Positions 1 to 7,747 of a stretch of 64,000 nt of DNA are shown here, piece by piece. The DNA comes from CAZHTS01 sp964535315 (lineage in GTDB: Bacteria; Chloroflexota; Anaerolineae; Anaerolineales; Anaerolineaceae). The DNA is taken from contig CAZHTS010000001.1 of the NCBI GenBank assembly GCA_964535315.1, positions 99,196 through 163,195 on the forward strand, written 5' to 3'. The position numbers and the translations under genes were made by a program. Numbering within the stretch: the first letter of the stretch is position 1; each line of letters begins with the position of its first letter. The notes below the pieces were generated by a model. That model was given only the letters and a program-made list of their open reading frames with translations, was not told where the DNA came from and made no database searches.

Positions 1-1
1 C

Positions 2-1978
2 GCCGCCGTTCCACTGGTGGACGAAATCCTGCACGCCGCCCCCGGTGTCAGCCTGCTGGTCACCTCACGCCAGAAACTCAACCTGCAATCCGAGCACCTG
101 CTGCGCCTGGAAGGGCTCGAGTTCCCCGAGCCCGACACCGCGCCCGATTCGCCTGCGGACTGGCAACAATACAGCGCCGTCCAGCTCTTTTTGCAAAGCG
201 CCCGGCGCGCCCGGCCCAGCTTCGATCCACACCCGGACGAATGGCCGTTAATCGCCCACATCTGCCGCGTCCTCGACGGACTGCCGCTGGCCATCCTGCT
301 CGCCGCCGGCTGGGTAGAAATGCTCTCGTTGGAACAGATCGCCGCCGAACTGGAAAGCGGACTGGATTTCCTCGAAAATCACATGGCCGACCTGCCCGAG
401 CGGCACCGCAGCATCCGCACCGTATTCGACAGCGCCTGGAAACTATTGGCCGAGCCCGAGCGCGCCATCCTGATGAAACTGGCAATCTTCAGCGCCGGCT
501 TCAGTCGCGAGGCAGCCCAGACGGTCGCCGGAGCATCGCTGCTCAGCCTGCGCACCCTCGTCAACAAGTCTCTGCTGCGCCCGGATATTACCTCCGGTCG
601 CTACACCATCCATCCTTTGCTGCGTAACTTCGCCGCCGAAAAACTTCACGCCGCCGGTCTATACGAACAAATCGGCTGCCTGCACAGCCGCTATTTTTGC
701 GCCCTGCTCCACCAACGCGAGGCCGACATCAAGGGGTTGCAACCGCTCAGCATCGTGGCGCAGCTCACCCCCGATCTGGAAAACATCCGCACAGCCTGGT
801 TGTGGGCCATCCAGCACCGTGACTTTGCTGCCGTAGACCAGGTCATTGAGTTTCTCTCGATTTATTTCATCACCCGCGGCATGTGGGTGGAAGCCGAAAC
901 GCTCTTTGGTCAGGCGCGCCAGGCGCTCGCCCCACTCCCCGGCGAAGAGCCCGGGTTGGTCTGGGCTCGCCTGTTGACCTATTTCTACGGCCACCGCAGC
1001 CACAGCCATGCAATCGTGGAACAAGGGCTTGAGATCGCCCGCCGCTACGGCAATGCCAGCGCCGTCGCCCACGGGGAAGCGGAACTGGGCTGGCTGCACG
1101 TCAGCACAGCCTGCTACGCCGAAGCCATCCCTCATTTTCGCCAGGCGCTCTCGTTTTACGAAGCGCAGGGTGAGGCGCACTACATCATCCCCTTGCGTCG
1201 GGCATTGACCTTTTGCCACATGGCCACCGCCGAATGGGAACAGGCGTTGTCCATCAGCCGCGACACCCTTGATCTCAGCCATGCCCTGGGAGATCGCCGC
1301 CGGCTGGCCGAGAGTCTGAACACCAGCGGCTCGCTGGCGCTCTTCATGGGTGATTACGAACGCGCCGCCCGCGACCTGGAAGACGCCTATCTTCTACAGC
1401 ACGATCTCAACGACTGGACCGATATGGCAGCCGGCTGCCTGATGCTGGCCTGGCTGCACCTGCTGCGTGGCGACCTGGAAGGCGCCCTGAACCTGGCCGA
1501 AGAGGTCGTGCAGGCCGCTCGCGGCGCCAATATGCGCGAGGCGCGCGGTATCGCCCAGGTACAGCGCGGCCTGATCGCCTGCCTGCGCGGCGATCAGGTC
1601 ACCGCTCGCCGCCGTCTGGAAGAGAGCCGCCAGATTCTGCTGGACCCCGAATTGCGCCCGTGGGCCAGCGCCATCAACCCCGGCATCCTCTACCTGACCG
1701 CCTGGGGTACCGCCATCATCGCCCTGGATCTAAACGACCTGCCGCTCGCCCGCCAGTACATGAGCCGGGCCCTCGAGCAGCGCGCCACCCGGCATAGCCC
1801 GGCGGCGCGCGCCTGGGGCCTGCCGTTGGCCGCCGTCCTGCTCACCCTGCAGGATCGCCCAACGCCAGCCATCCGCTACCTGGCCCGCGCCGACCACCAC
1901 CCGCAGCGCCTGACTGGCTGGAGCGACCACTGGACCCTGCTGGCCCGGGTGCGCGCCATACTGGCGAAATCGACGTAA
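2..1978 (+). CDS. STAND-type ATPase/TPR regulatory protein, C-terminal part (5' truncated by window edge)
   Basis: The reading frame is already open at base 2, so only the C-terminal ~658 residues are visible and a GTG at 17 is not a credible start. The visible part opens with a strand and LLVTSR, as in the sensor region of NB-ARC/STAND ATPases. A GLPLA motif follows at about residue 95 and then a winged-helix-like segment (PERAILMKLAIFSAGF). From about residue 230 to the end it is helical with TPR-like repeats. Such proteins (MalT/AfsR/SARP relatives) usually carry a Walker A region and an N-terminal DNA-binding or effector domain, which would lie left of the window. No LuxR-type HTH is seen at the C-terminus. 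The signal it senses is unknown. Confidence 0.8.
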   Translation, partial: AAVPLVDEILHAAPGVSLLVTSRQKLNLQSEHLLRLEGLEFPEPDTAPDSPADWQQYSAVQLFLQSARRARPSFDPHPDEWPLIAHICRVLDGLPLAILLAAGWVEMLSLEQIAAELESGLDFLENHMADLPERHRSIRTVFDSAWKLLAEPERAILMKLAIFSAGFSREAAQTVAGASLLSLRTLVNKSLLRPDITSGRYTIHPLLRNFAAEKLHAAGLYEQIGCLHSRYFCALLHQREADIKGLQPLSIVAQLTPDLENIRTAWLWAIQHRDFAAVDQVIEFLSIYFITRGMWVEAETLFGQARQALAPLPGEEPGLVWARLLTYFYGHRSHSHAIVEQGLEIARRYGNASAVAHGEAELGWLHVSTACYAEAIPHFRQALSFYEAQGEAHYIIPLRRALTFCHMATAEWEQALSISRDTLDLSHALGDRRRLAESLNTSGSLALFMGDYERAARDLEDAYLLQHDLNDWTDMAAGCLMLAWLHLLRGDLEGALNLAEEVVQAARGANMREARGIAQVQRGLIACLRGDQVTARRRLEESRQILLDPELRPWASAINPGILYLTAWGTAIIALDLNDLPLARQYMSRALEQRATRHSPAARAWGLPLAAVLLTLQDRPTPAIRYLARADHHPQRLTGWSDHWTLLARVRAILAKST

Positions 1979-2015
1979 TTACCCCGTCCTCGCTGTATAC
2001 GCCCGGGTTCCGCGA

Positions 2016-2021
2016 TACAAT
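2016..2021 (+). promoter_or_regulatory. Possible -10 box upstream of the RACo-like gene
   Basis: TACAAT lies 38 bases before the ATG at 2060 in the 81-base gap after the STAND gene. The hexamer 17 bases upstream (CTGTAT) is a poor -35 match, so this is a weak call based on the -10 alone. Confidence 0.3.
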
Positions 2022-2059
2022 CAGAAAAACTCTCCCGGTAGTAACAGGCAGGCGCAACG

Positions 2060-3925
2060 ATGACGTCTACAGAATATTGGATCACCTTTCAACCCATTGG
2101 CCGGCGCGTGCAGGCGCCAGCCGGCGTCGATCTATTGGAAATCGCCCGCCAGGCAGGCATCGACCTGGCGGCGGTATGCGGCGGCAACGGCACGTGCGGC
2201 GCATGCCGGGTGCGCCTGGTCAAAGGCAAACTCTCGGAGCCCACTACCAGCGAGCGGGCCGAATTGACCCCGGCGGAACTGGTTGCCGGTGTCCGCCTGG
2301 CCTGTCAGGCATGCATCCTGGACGAGGCCCACATTGAGATTCCCCCACAGTCGTTGACCGCCCCACAACGCATGCAGATAGAAGGGCTGGAGGAAGAGAT
2401 CAGCCTGGACCCGCCTGTATACGCCCTCGACCTGCGTTTGCCGCCGCCGGGCCTGCACGATCTGCGCTCTGACCACACCCGCCTGAACGAAAGCCTGCTC
2501 GCCCAGGGCCAACCTGCCCTCGAATTCCCCCCCGCCGTGCTGTCCGAGTTTTCCGAACAACTACGCGCCGCAAACTGGACGCCGCGCCTGGCAGTTGCCA
2601 GTAATGGCACGCACCCACGCCTGGTAGCCATCCTGGCGGAGCACACCCCACTGCTGGGGTTGGCGGTGGACATCGGCACAACCAAGCTGGCTGCCTATCT
2701 GGTCAACCTGGAAGATGGGCAAACCCTGGCTCGCCAGGGGGCAATGAACCCACAAATCGCCTACGGCGAGGACGTAGTCAGCCGCATTGCCTATGCGAAT
2801 GAACACGAACACGGGCGCCACACGCTCCAGCACCGCCTGGTGCAAACGCTTAACACCCTGGCAGAAGAACTGTGCCGCCAGATCAACGCCGACCGGCGCC
2901 AGATCGTGGCGGCGGTCATGGTCGGCAACACCGCCATGCACCATCTGCTGTGCGGGCTGCCGGTACGCCAGTTGGGCGCCGCCCCCTACCTGGCCGCAGT
3001 CAGCGCCGCTCTCGACTTGCCCGCCGCCGGGTTGGGGCTTGACCTGGCGCCCGGCGCGAACGTATACCTGCCGCCCAACATCGCCGGCTACGTCGGCGCC
3101 GACCACGTCGCCATGCTGCTCGCCACTCAAGCCTGGCGCGCCGGGCGCACCCGCGTGGCCTTGGACATCGGCACCAACACCGAAATCACCCTGGCGCACA
3201 ACGGCCACTTATACTGCTGCGCCTGCGCCTCAGGCCCGGCCTTCGAGGGCGCACACATCCAGGCCGGCATGCGCGCCGCCCCCGGCGCCATCGAACGCGT
3301 GCGGATCGAGGGCCAGAGCGTACAGATTCAAACGATCAACGCCCAGCCGCCGGTCGGCATCTGCGGCTCGGGTATCCTGGACGCCGTGGCCGAAATGCTC
3401 AACGCCGGTGTGATCGACGAACGCGGGGTGTTAAACAAAAACCACGCCCGTGTACAGCGTGAGCCGGGTGGGCGTCGCTCCGCCTTCGTCCTGGTGCCCG
3501 CTGCCCAGAGCGGCACCGGCCAGGACATACGGATTACACGCAGCGACGTCAACGAGATCCAGCTCGCCAAAGGCGCCATCCGCGCCGGCGTGGAGTTGCT
3601 GCTGGCCGAAGCCGGCATCCCCGCCGCGGCGGTCGAGGATTTCATCGTTGCCGGGGCGTTTGGCACCTATATCCACATTCCCAGTGCGCTGCGGGTGGGC
3701 ATGTTTCCAGACCTGCCGCCGGAACGTTTTCGCCAGGTCGGCAACGCTGCCGGCGCCGGCGCAAAACATCTGCTGCTCTCACATCATAAACGCCAGGAGG
3801 CCGATGCCATCGCCGCGAGCGAGCATTATGTGGAACTGACCGCGCACAGCGATTTCACCAACGTTTTTGTCCGCTATATGAGTTTCGAGAGAGATGATGA
3901 ACCCCCTTCCGCTCAAAAACCGTGA
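2060..3925 (+). CDS. RACo-like ASKHA ATPase with N-terminal 2Fe-2S ferredoxin domain (DUF4445 family)
   Basis: The N-terminus is a plant-type ferredoxin domain with C40, C46, C49 and C82 (C85 is a second candidate) as cluster ligands, in the arrangement CGGNGTCGAC...C. After a linker of about 100 residues comes an ASKHA-fold ATPase that begins with a GLAVDIGTTK phosphate loop near residue 205. This is the layout of RACo/RamA-type proteins, which use ATP to drive one-electron reduction of an inactive Co(II) corrinoid protein in methyl-transfer pathways. At 621 residues it is the usual length. No corrinoid protein or methyltransferase gene is in the window, so its partner is unknown. The downstream membrane-protein gene overlaps its end by 32 bases, suggesting co-translation. 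Confidence 0.88.
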   Translation: MTSTEYWITFQPIGRRVQAPAGVDLLEIARQAGIDLAAVCGGNGTCGACRVRLVKGKLSEPTTSERAELTPAELVAGVRLACQACILDEAHIEIPPQSLTAPQRMQIEGLEEEISLDPPVYALDLRLPPPGLHDLRSDHTRLNESLLAQGQPALEFPPAVLSEFSEQLRAANWTPRLAVASNGTHPRLVAILAEHTPLLGLAVDIGTTKLAAYLVNLEDGQTLARQGAMNPQIAYGEDVVSRIAYANEHEHGRHTLQHRLVQTLNTLAEELCRQINADRRQIVAAVMVGNTAMHHLLCGLPVRQLGAAPYLAAVSAALDLPAAGLGLDLAPGANVYLPPNIAGYVGADHVAMLLATQAWRAGRTRVALDIGTNTEITLAHNGHLYCCACASGPAFEGAHIQAGMRAAPGAIERVRIEGQSVQIQTINAQPPVGICGSGILDAVAEMLNAGVIDERGVLNKNHARVQREPGGRRSAFVLVPAAQSGTGQDIRITRSDVNEIQLAKGAIRAGVELLLAEAGIPAAAVEDFIVAGAFGTYIHIPSALRVGMFPDLPPERFRQVGNAAGAGAKHLLLSHHKRQEADAIAASEHYVELTAHSDFTNVFVRYMSFERDDEPPSAQKP

Positions 3926-4982
3926 ACCCATCCAGCGCCAGCAGGCCGAATACTATCTACTGCTCACCCTGCTCAGTTTCGCCACCTCGGTGTCGCTGAC
4001 CCGCCTGTTTCTCGATCTGACCGGTTATCCGCAAATCGGCAACAGCGAACTACATATCGCCCATGTCCTGTGGGGCGGCGTCTTGTTGTTCATCGCTGCG
4101 TTGTTGCCGCTGGTCTTCGCCAACCGCTGGGTCTATACCTGGAACGCCATCCTGGCCGGGGTGGGCGTCGGGCTGTTCATCGATGAGGTCGGCAAATTCA
4201 TCACCCAGAACAACGACTATTTCTATCCGGCAGCAGCGCCGATCATCTATGCCTTTTTTATGCTGACCGTGCTGCTCTATCTGCAAATCAAGCGCCGGCG
4301 TAAAGAGGACGCCCGTACCCAGTTGTACCATATCCTGGATGATCTGGAAGAGGTGCTCGACCACGACCTCTCGCCCAGCGAGCGCGCCCGCATCAACGAA
4401 CGGCTGGAAGAGGTGGCGCGCCAGAAGAACGCCCCAAACCTGGCCCGTCTGGCCGCCATGCTCGATGAGTTCGTCAGTCACGAAGAATTGTACCTGGCGC
4501 CCGAGACGCCGCCGCTCTACGAACGGTTTTGCCGGCGCTGCGCCGAGTTCGAACGGCGTTGGCTGAAGCGCGGGCGGTATCGTGCCATCTTAGGCGGCGG
4601 GTTGATCGCCTGGGGATTGTGGGCCATCTCTTACCCGCTGCAAATTTTCTTCAGCCTGCGTACTCCGGAAGAAGTACGTCACCTGCTCAATGAACTGGTC
4701 AACCAGCGCCTGGTGCGCAGCGCCAGCGGCTTGAGCTGGTTTGAGGTGCGCATCGGCCTGGAGGGCTCGGTCGGGTTATTGCTGCTGGTGGCGGCCTTCC
4801 TGTTATTGGCCGGCAAGGAACGACAGGCCATCTCGCTCGCCTATCTCGGCTTGCTGCTCTCGCTGGTGGTGATCAACCTGTTGATCTTCTACTTTGACCA
4901 GTTCTCGACCATCGTGCAGGCCTGCGTTCAGTTCGCCTTACTGCTCGGTCTGCTGCGCTATCGCCAGCTATATCAGAAATAA
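3894..4982 (+). CDS. Polytopic membrane protein of unknown function
   Basis: A 362-residue protein that starts at one of two adjacent ATGs (3894 or 3897), with a GAGAG stretch just upstream, inside the end of the RACo-like gene. Three or four hydrophobic segments occupy about residues 20-125. A charged, largely helical cytoplasmic stretch of about 130 residues follows, and three or four more hydrophobic segments complete the C-terminus. A GVGVGLFIDEVGKF motif lies in the third hydrophobic segment. I do not recognise a named family. The overlap with the RACo-like gene suggests co-expression, but a shared job is only inference. Confidence 0.8.
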   Translation: MMNPLPLKNREPIQRQQAEYYLLLTLLSFATSVSLTRLFLDLTGYPQIGNSELHIAHVLWGGVLLFIAALLPLVFANRWVYTWNAILAGVGVGLFIDEVGKFITQNNDYFYPAAAPIIYAFFMLTVLLYLQIKRRRKEDARTQLYHILDDLEEVLDHDLSPSERARINERLEEVARQKNAPNLARLAAMLDEFVSHEELYLAPETPPLYERFCRRCAEFERRWLKRGRYRAILGGGLIAWGLWAISYPLQIFFSLRTPEEVRHLLNELVNQRLVRSASGLSWFEVRIGLEGSVGLLLLVAAFLLLAGKERQAISLAYLGLLLSLVVINLLIFYFDQFSTIVQACVQFALLLGLLRYRQLYQK

Positions 4983-4992
4983 AATTTCCCTA

Positions 4993-5021
4993 TTGACAAA
5001 CGCCTGCGGTGGAGATACAAT
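4993..5021 (+). promoter_or_regulatory. Sigma-70-type promoter of the GntR operon
   Basis: TTGACA at 4993-4998 and TACAAT at 5016-5021 are separated by exactly 17 bases. This is the best consensus promoter in the window. It begins 11 bases after the membrane-protein stop and is followed at once by a palindromic operator. Confidence 0.85.
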
Positions 5022-5035
5022 CAATTCATAACGTC

Positions 5036-5051
5036 GTCATGACGTCATGAC
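5036..5051. promoter_or_regulatory. 16-bp perfect palindrome, probable GntR operator
   Basis: GTCATGACGTCATGAC is its own reverse complement. It starts 15 bases after the -10 box, so it covers the early transcribed region. A repressor bound here would block the operon promoter. The first gene of the operon encodes a GntR/UTRA regulator, which makes autoregulation the simplest reading. Binding itself is inferred. Confidence 0.7.
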
Positions 5052-5132
5052 AACCCCGGGTTGGTTGTGCGTAATGGGTTGTCGGCCACATCCGCAGCAA
5101 GTCATCTCCCAGCACTCTGGATCAGGTATCGC

Positions 5133-5870
5133 ATGCCGCAAACGTTGGATCTCACCAGCCCAATCCCCCTCTATCACCAACTCAAAGCGTATATCGAGGC
5201 CCAGATTTCTACCGGCGCCTGGACAGCTGGCGAGCGCGTCCCTTCCGAAAGCGAGCTGGGCGACCGCTTCCAGATCAGCCGCACCACGGTGCGCCAGGCC
5301 ATCGGCGAACTGGTCAACGAGGGCCTGCTGACCCGTATTCAGGGCAAGGGCACGTTCGTCTCGCAGCCGCGCATCCAGCAGCACCTGGCGCAGTTGACCA
5401 GCTTCACCCAGGATATGCGCACCCGCCAACGCCGGCCCAGTTCAAAGATTTTACAATTCATCGTCATGCCCTGTCCGGCGCAGACCGCCGCCGCCCTTCA
5501 AATCGGTGAAGGCGAACCCGTTTACAAGCTCAAGCGCTTGCGCATGGCCGACGAAAACCCGATGGCGGTTGAGACTGCCTACCTGACCCACCGGCTCTTT
5601 CCTACGCTGATGGAAGAAGACCTGGGCAACCAATCGCTCTACGAAACGCTCAAACTAAAATTCAACACCGCCGCGGCGCGCGCCACCCAACAGATGGAAG
5701 CAATTGCCTGCCCCAGTGAAGAAGCCCGCCTGCTGGGCATGCACAAGGGCTGCCCCATCCTGCACATCTACCGCACCACCTATAACCAGGACAACCGTCC
5801 GTTTGAAAATGTCGAATCTTACTACCGCAGCGACAGTTACATCTTCCACGTCGAGATCTTTAGCAAATAA
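5133..5870 (+). CDS. GntR-family transcriptional regulator with UTRA ligand domain
   Basis: Residues 1-75 form a GntR winged helix-turn-helix (PLYHQLKAYIEAQI, RVPSESELGDRFQISRTTVRQ, GKGTFV). Residues 85-245 fit the UTRA domain, a chorismate-lyase-like fold that binds small effectors, often sugar phosphates, in HutC/NagR-type regulators. The frame is open upstream to 5061, but that start would place the promoter and operator partly in or right next to the coding region. The ATG at 5133 gives the standard family N-terminus. Four bases separate it from the SIS gene. The operon holds amino-sugar-like kinase and transport genes, so a sugar-phosphate effector is likely. Confidence 0.9.
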   Translation: MPQTLDLTSPIPLYHQLKAYIEAQISTGAWTAGERVPSESELGDRFQISRTTVRQAIGELVNEGLLTRIQGKGTFVSQPRIQQHLAQLTSFTQDMRTRQRRPSSKILQFIVMPCPAQTAAALQIGEGEPVYKLKRLRMADENPMAVETAYLTHRLFPTLMEEDLGNQSLYETLKLKFNTAAARATQQMEAIACPSEEARLLGMHKGCPILHIYRTTYNQDNRPFENVESYYRSDSYIFHVEIFSK

Positions 5871-5873
5871 CCC

Positions 5874-6644
5874 ATGAGCAAACCTTCCTCCCCAACCAAT
5901 CACCTGCCGGGAATGGCGCAGTACCTGTCCGCCATTCAACAATTACAAGAAGACGTCGTGGCGCGCCAGCAAAGCGTACTGGACGAAATCGCCAGCCGCA
6001 TGGTAACGGTCATCCAGAACGACGGGCGCATCTTCCTCTTTGGCAGCGGCCACTCGCACATGCTGGCAGAAGAGGCTTTCTACCGCGCCGGCGGGCTGGC
6101 CTGCGCCGTACCCGTCTTCCATTCCGGATTGATGCTGCACGAAAGCGCCCACTTGAGCAGCCGCCTGGAGCGCACCCCCGGGTTGGCGGCCGATCTCTTG
6201 CATCGTTACGACCCGCAGCCGGGTGAAATGCTGTTCATCTACTCCAACAGCGGCGTCAATCATCTGCCGGTGGAGATGGCGCTGCTCGCCCGTCAGAAAG
6301 GACTGATCACGGTGGCAGTTTGCTCGTTGGCCTACAGCCAGGTGGCCCCCCTCTCGACGCTCGGCCAACGCCTGTACGAAGTGTGCGATTATACCCTGGA
6401 TAACGGCGGCCAACCGGGCGACGCCCTGGTGGCGATCGAAGGCTCTGCCTGGCGCGCCGGCCCCAGTTCCACCATCGTCGCCAGCCTGCTGTGGAATGGG
6501 CTGGTGATCGAGGCCCTGCAACGTCTCCAGCAGATGGGCATTCAACCGCCCGTCTTTGCCAGCCTGAATATGATGCAAGGTGCGACCGAGCACAACGCCG
6601 TATTGCTGGAAAAATGGCGCCAGCGCAACCCCCACCTCGCCTAG
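5874..6644 (+). CDS. SIS-domain protein (UPF0309-like)
   Basis: A 256-residue protein with one sugar isomerase (SIS) domain. The phosphosugar-binding loop FGSGHSHM lies near residue 58, and a second conserved segment, IYSNSGVN, near 123. SIS domains bind phosphosugars and either isomerise them or cleave ethers, as in MurQ, GmhA and AgaS. Length and motifs place it with the UPF0309-type single-SIS proteins, whose reaction is not established. It sits between the GntR regulator (3 bases) and the ROK kinase (10 bases), so it probably acts on the kinase product or a related phosphosugar. Confidence 0.82.
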   Translation: MSKPSSPTNHLPGMAQYLSAIQQLQEDVVARQQSVLDEIASRMVTVIQNDGRIFLFGSGHSHMLAEEAFYRAGGLACAVPVFHSGLMLHESAHLSSRLERTPGLAADLLHRYDPQPGEMLFIYSNSGVNHLPVEMALLARQKGLITVAVCSLAYSQVAPLSTLGQRLYEVCDYTLDNGGQPGDALVAIEGSAWRAGPSSTIVASLLWNGLVIEALQRLQQMGIQPPVFASLNMMQGATEHNAVLLEKWRQRNPHLA

Positions 6645-6654
6645 GAGAAAGTTC

Positions 6655-7620
6655 ATGAGCAAAAACTTAGCTATCGGTATCGACCTCGGCGGAACCAAGA
6701 TTGCCAGCACGCTGATCGACAAGAGCGGCGAAATCCTGACCACCAGCCTGATCGCCACCCACCCCGAGCGCGGCCCGCAGTCGGTGATCGACGACATCGT
6801 GCGCGAGATCAACTCGCTGAGCGAAACGGCCCGCCTGGCAGGTGAGACCGTGCAGGGCATCGGCATCGGCACACCCGGGCAGGTTAATTCAGAAGCCGGG
6901 ACAGTCACCAACGCCGTCAACCTGGGCTGGACGCACGTCGAGCTGGTGAAAGAGATCCAGCGCCGTCTGCCCAAGCCTGTGCCGATCTTCATCCAGAAGG
7001 ACGCCAACGCCAGCACGTTGGGCGAGCATTATCTGGGCGCCGGGCGCGGTCACCGTGACTTTGTTTTCCTCACCATTGGCTCCGGGCTGGGCGGCGGGCT
7101 GCTGGTCAACGGCCGGCTGGTGACGGGCAGCAACTGGAACGCAGCAGAAGTAGGCCACATCGTCATCGACCCCGACGGACGCAAATGCGCCTGCGGGCTG
7201 CGTGGCTGCGCCGAAACGGTTGTCTCCGGCCCTGGTCTGTTGGCGGTTACCCAGGAACTGCTCAGCGAGGGCAAATACAGCAACAGCCGGCTGCGCGCCG
7301 GGGCGACGCTCAACACCACCGGCGTCATTGCCTCGATCCGCTCAGGTGACCCGCTGGCACGCGCCGCCATCAACGAGGTGGGCCGCTGGCTGGGCATCGT
7401 CGCCGCAAGCTGCGTCACCCTGCTCAACCCCTCACTGCTCGTCCTGGGCGGCGGCATCGGCCTGGCAGCCTTTGAATTTTTGCAGCCGGTAGTCAAAGCA
7501 GAAATCGAAAAACGCGTCCTGTCCGCCAGTACGCACGACCTGAAAATCTCACCCTCCCTGGTGGCCTCCAGCGCCACCGGCCCGGCCTGTCTGGTCTGGT
7601 ACGGTCTGGACGGAAGCTGA
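6655..7620 (+). CDS. ROK-family sugar kinase
   Basis: 321 residues, usual for ROK kinases. The ATP-binding DLGGTK loop is near residue 9, the catalytic Asp lies in QKDANAS near 119, and the GSGLGGG loop is near 140. The ROK zinc signature (GHI, then CxCGxxGCxE) spans about 163-183. It should phosphorylate a hexose or amino sugar such as glucose, GlcNAc or ManNAc, but the substrate cannot be told from these motifs. The start at 6655 is set by AGGAGA ten bases upstream. The longer in-frame ATG at 6580 lies inside the SIS gene and adds a tail without homology. It is the third gene of the GntR operon. Confidence 0.92.
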   Translation: MSKNLAIGIDLGGTKIASTLIDKSGEILTTSLIATHPERGPQSVIDDIVREINSLSETARLAGETVQGIGIGTPGQVNSEAGTVTNAVNLGWTHVELVKEIQRRLPKPVPIFIQKDANASTLGEHYLGAGRGHRDFVFLTIGSGLGGGLLVNGRLVTGSNWNAAEVGHIVIDPDGRKCACGLRGCAETVVSGPGLLAVTQELLSEGKYSNSRLRAGATLNTTGVIASIRSGDPLARAAINEVGRWLGIVAASCVTLLNPSLLVLGGGIGLAAFEFLQPVVKAEIEKRVLSASTHDLKISPSLVASSATGPACLVWYGLDGS

Positions 7621-7660
7621 CCCACAACAAACTCTCGCATATATGGTGATACCCCAAACG

Positions 7661-7670
7661 AAAGGAGGTG
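7661..7670 (+). promoter_or_regulatory. Orphan full-length Shine-Dalgarno sequence in the binding-protein leader
   Basis: AAAGGAGGTG is fully complementary to the usual 16S rRNA 3' end, but no ATG follows at normal spacing and no recognisable gene starts there. The binding-protein gene uses its own AGGAG nearer 7740. It could serve a leader peptide, a ribosome standby site or an mRNA-stabilising site. The function is unknown. Confidence 0.4.
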
Positions 7671-7747
7671 GTTTTTCACACAATCCGTACGTGTTGGTAA
7701 CACTGTAGTACATCTAAACTATCAAAGAGAGAAAGAAGGAGAAGGAT

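Noticed and set aside
7667..7699. Ten-codon leader peptide from a GTG within the orphan Shine-Dalgarno sequence
   Set aside because: The start codon would overlap the ribosome site itself, so the spacing is impossible.
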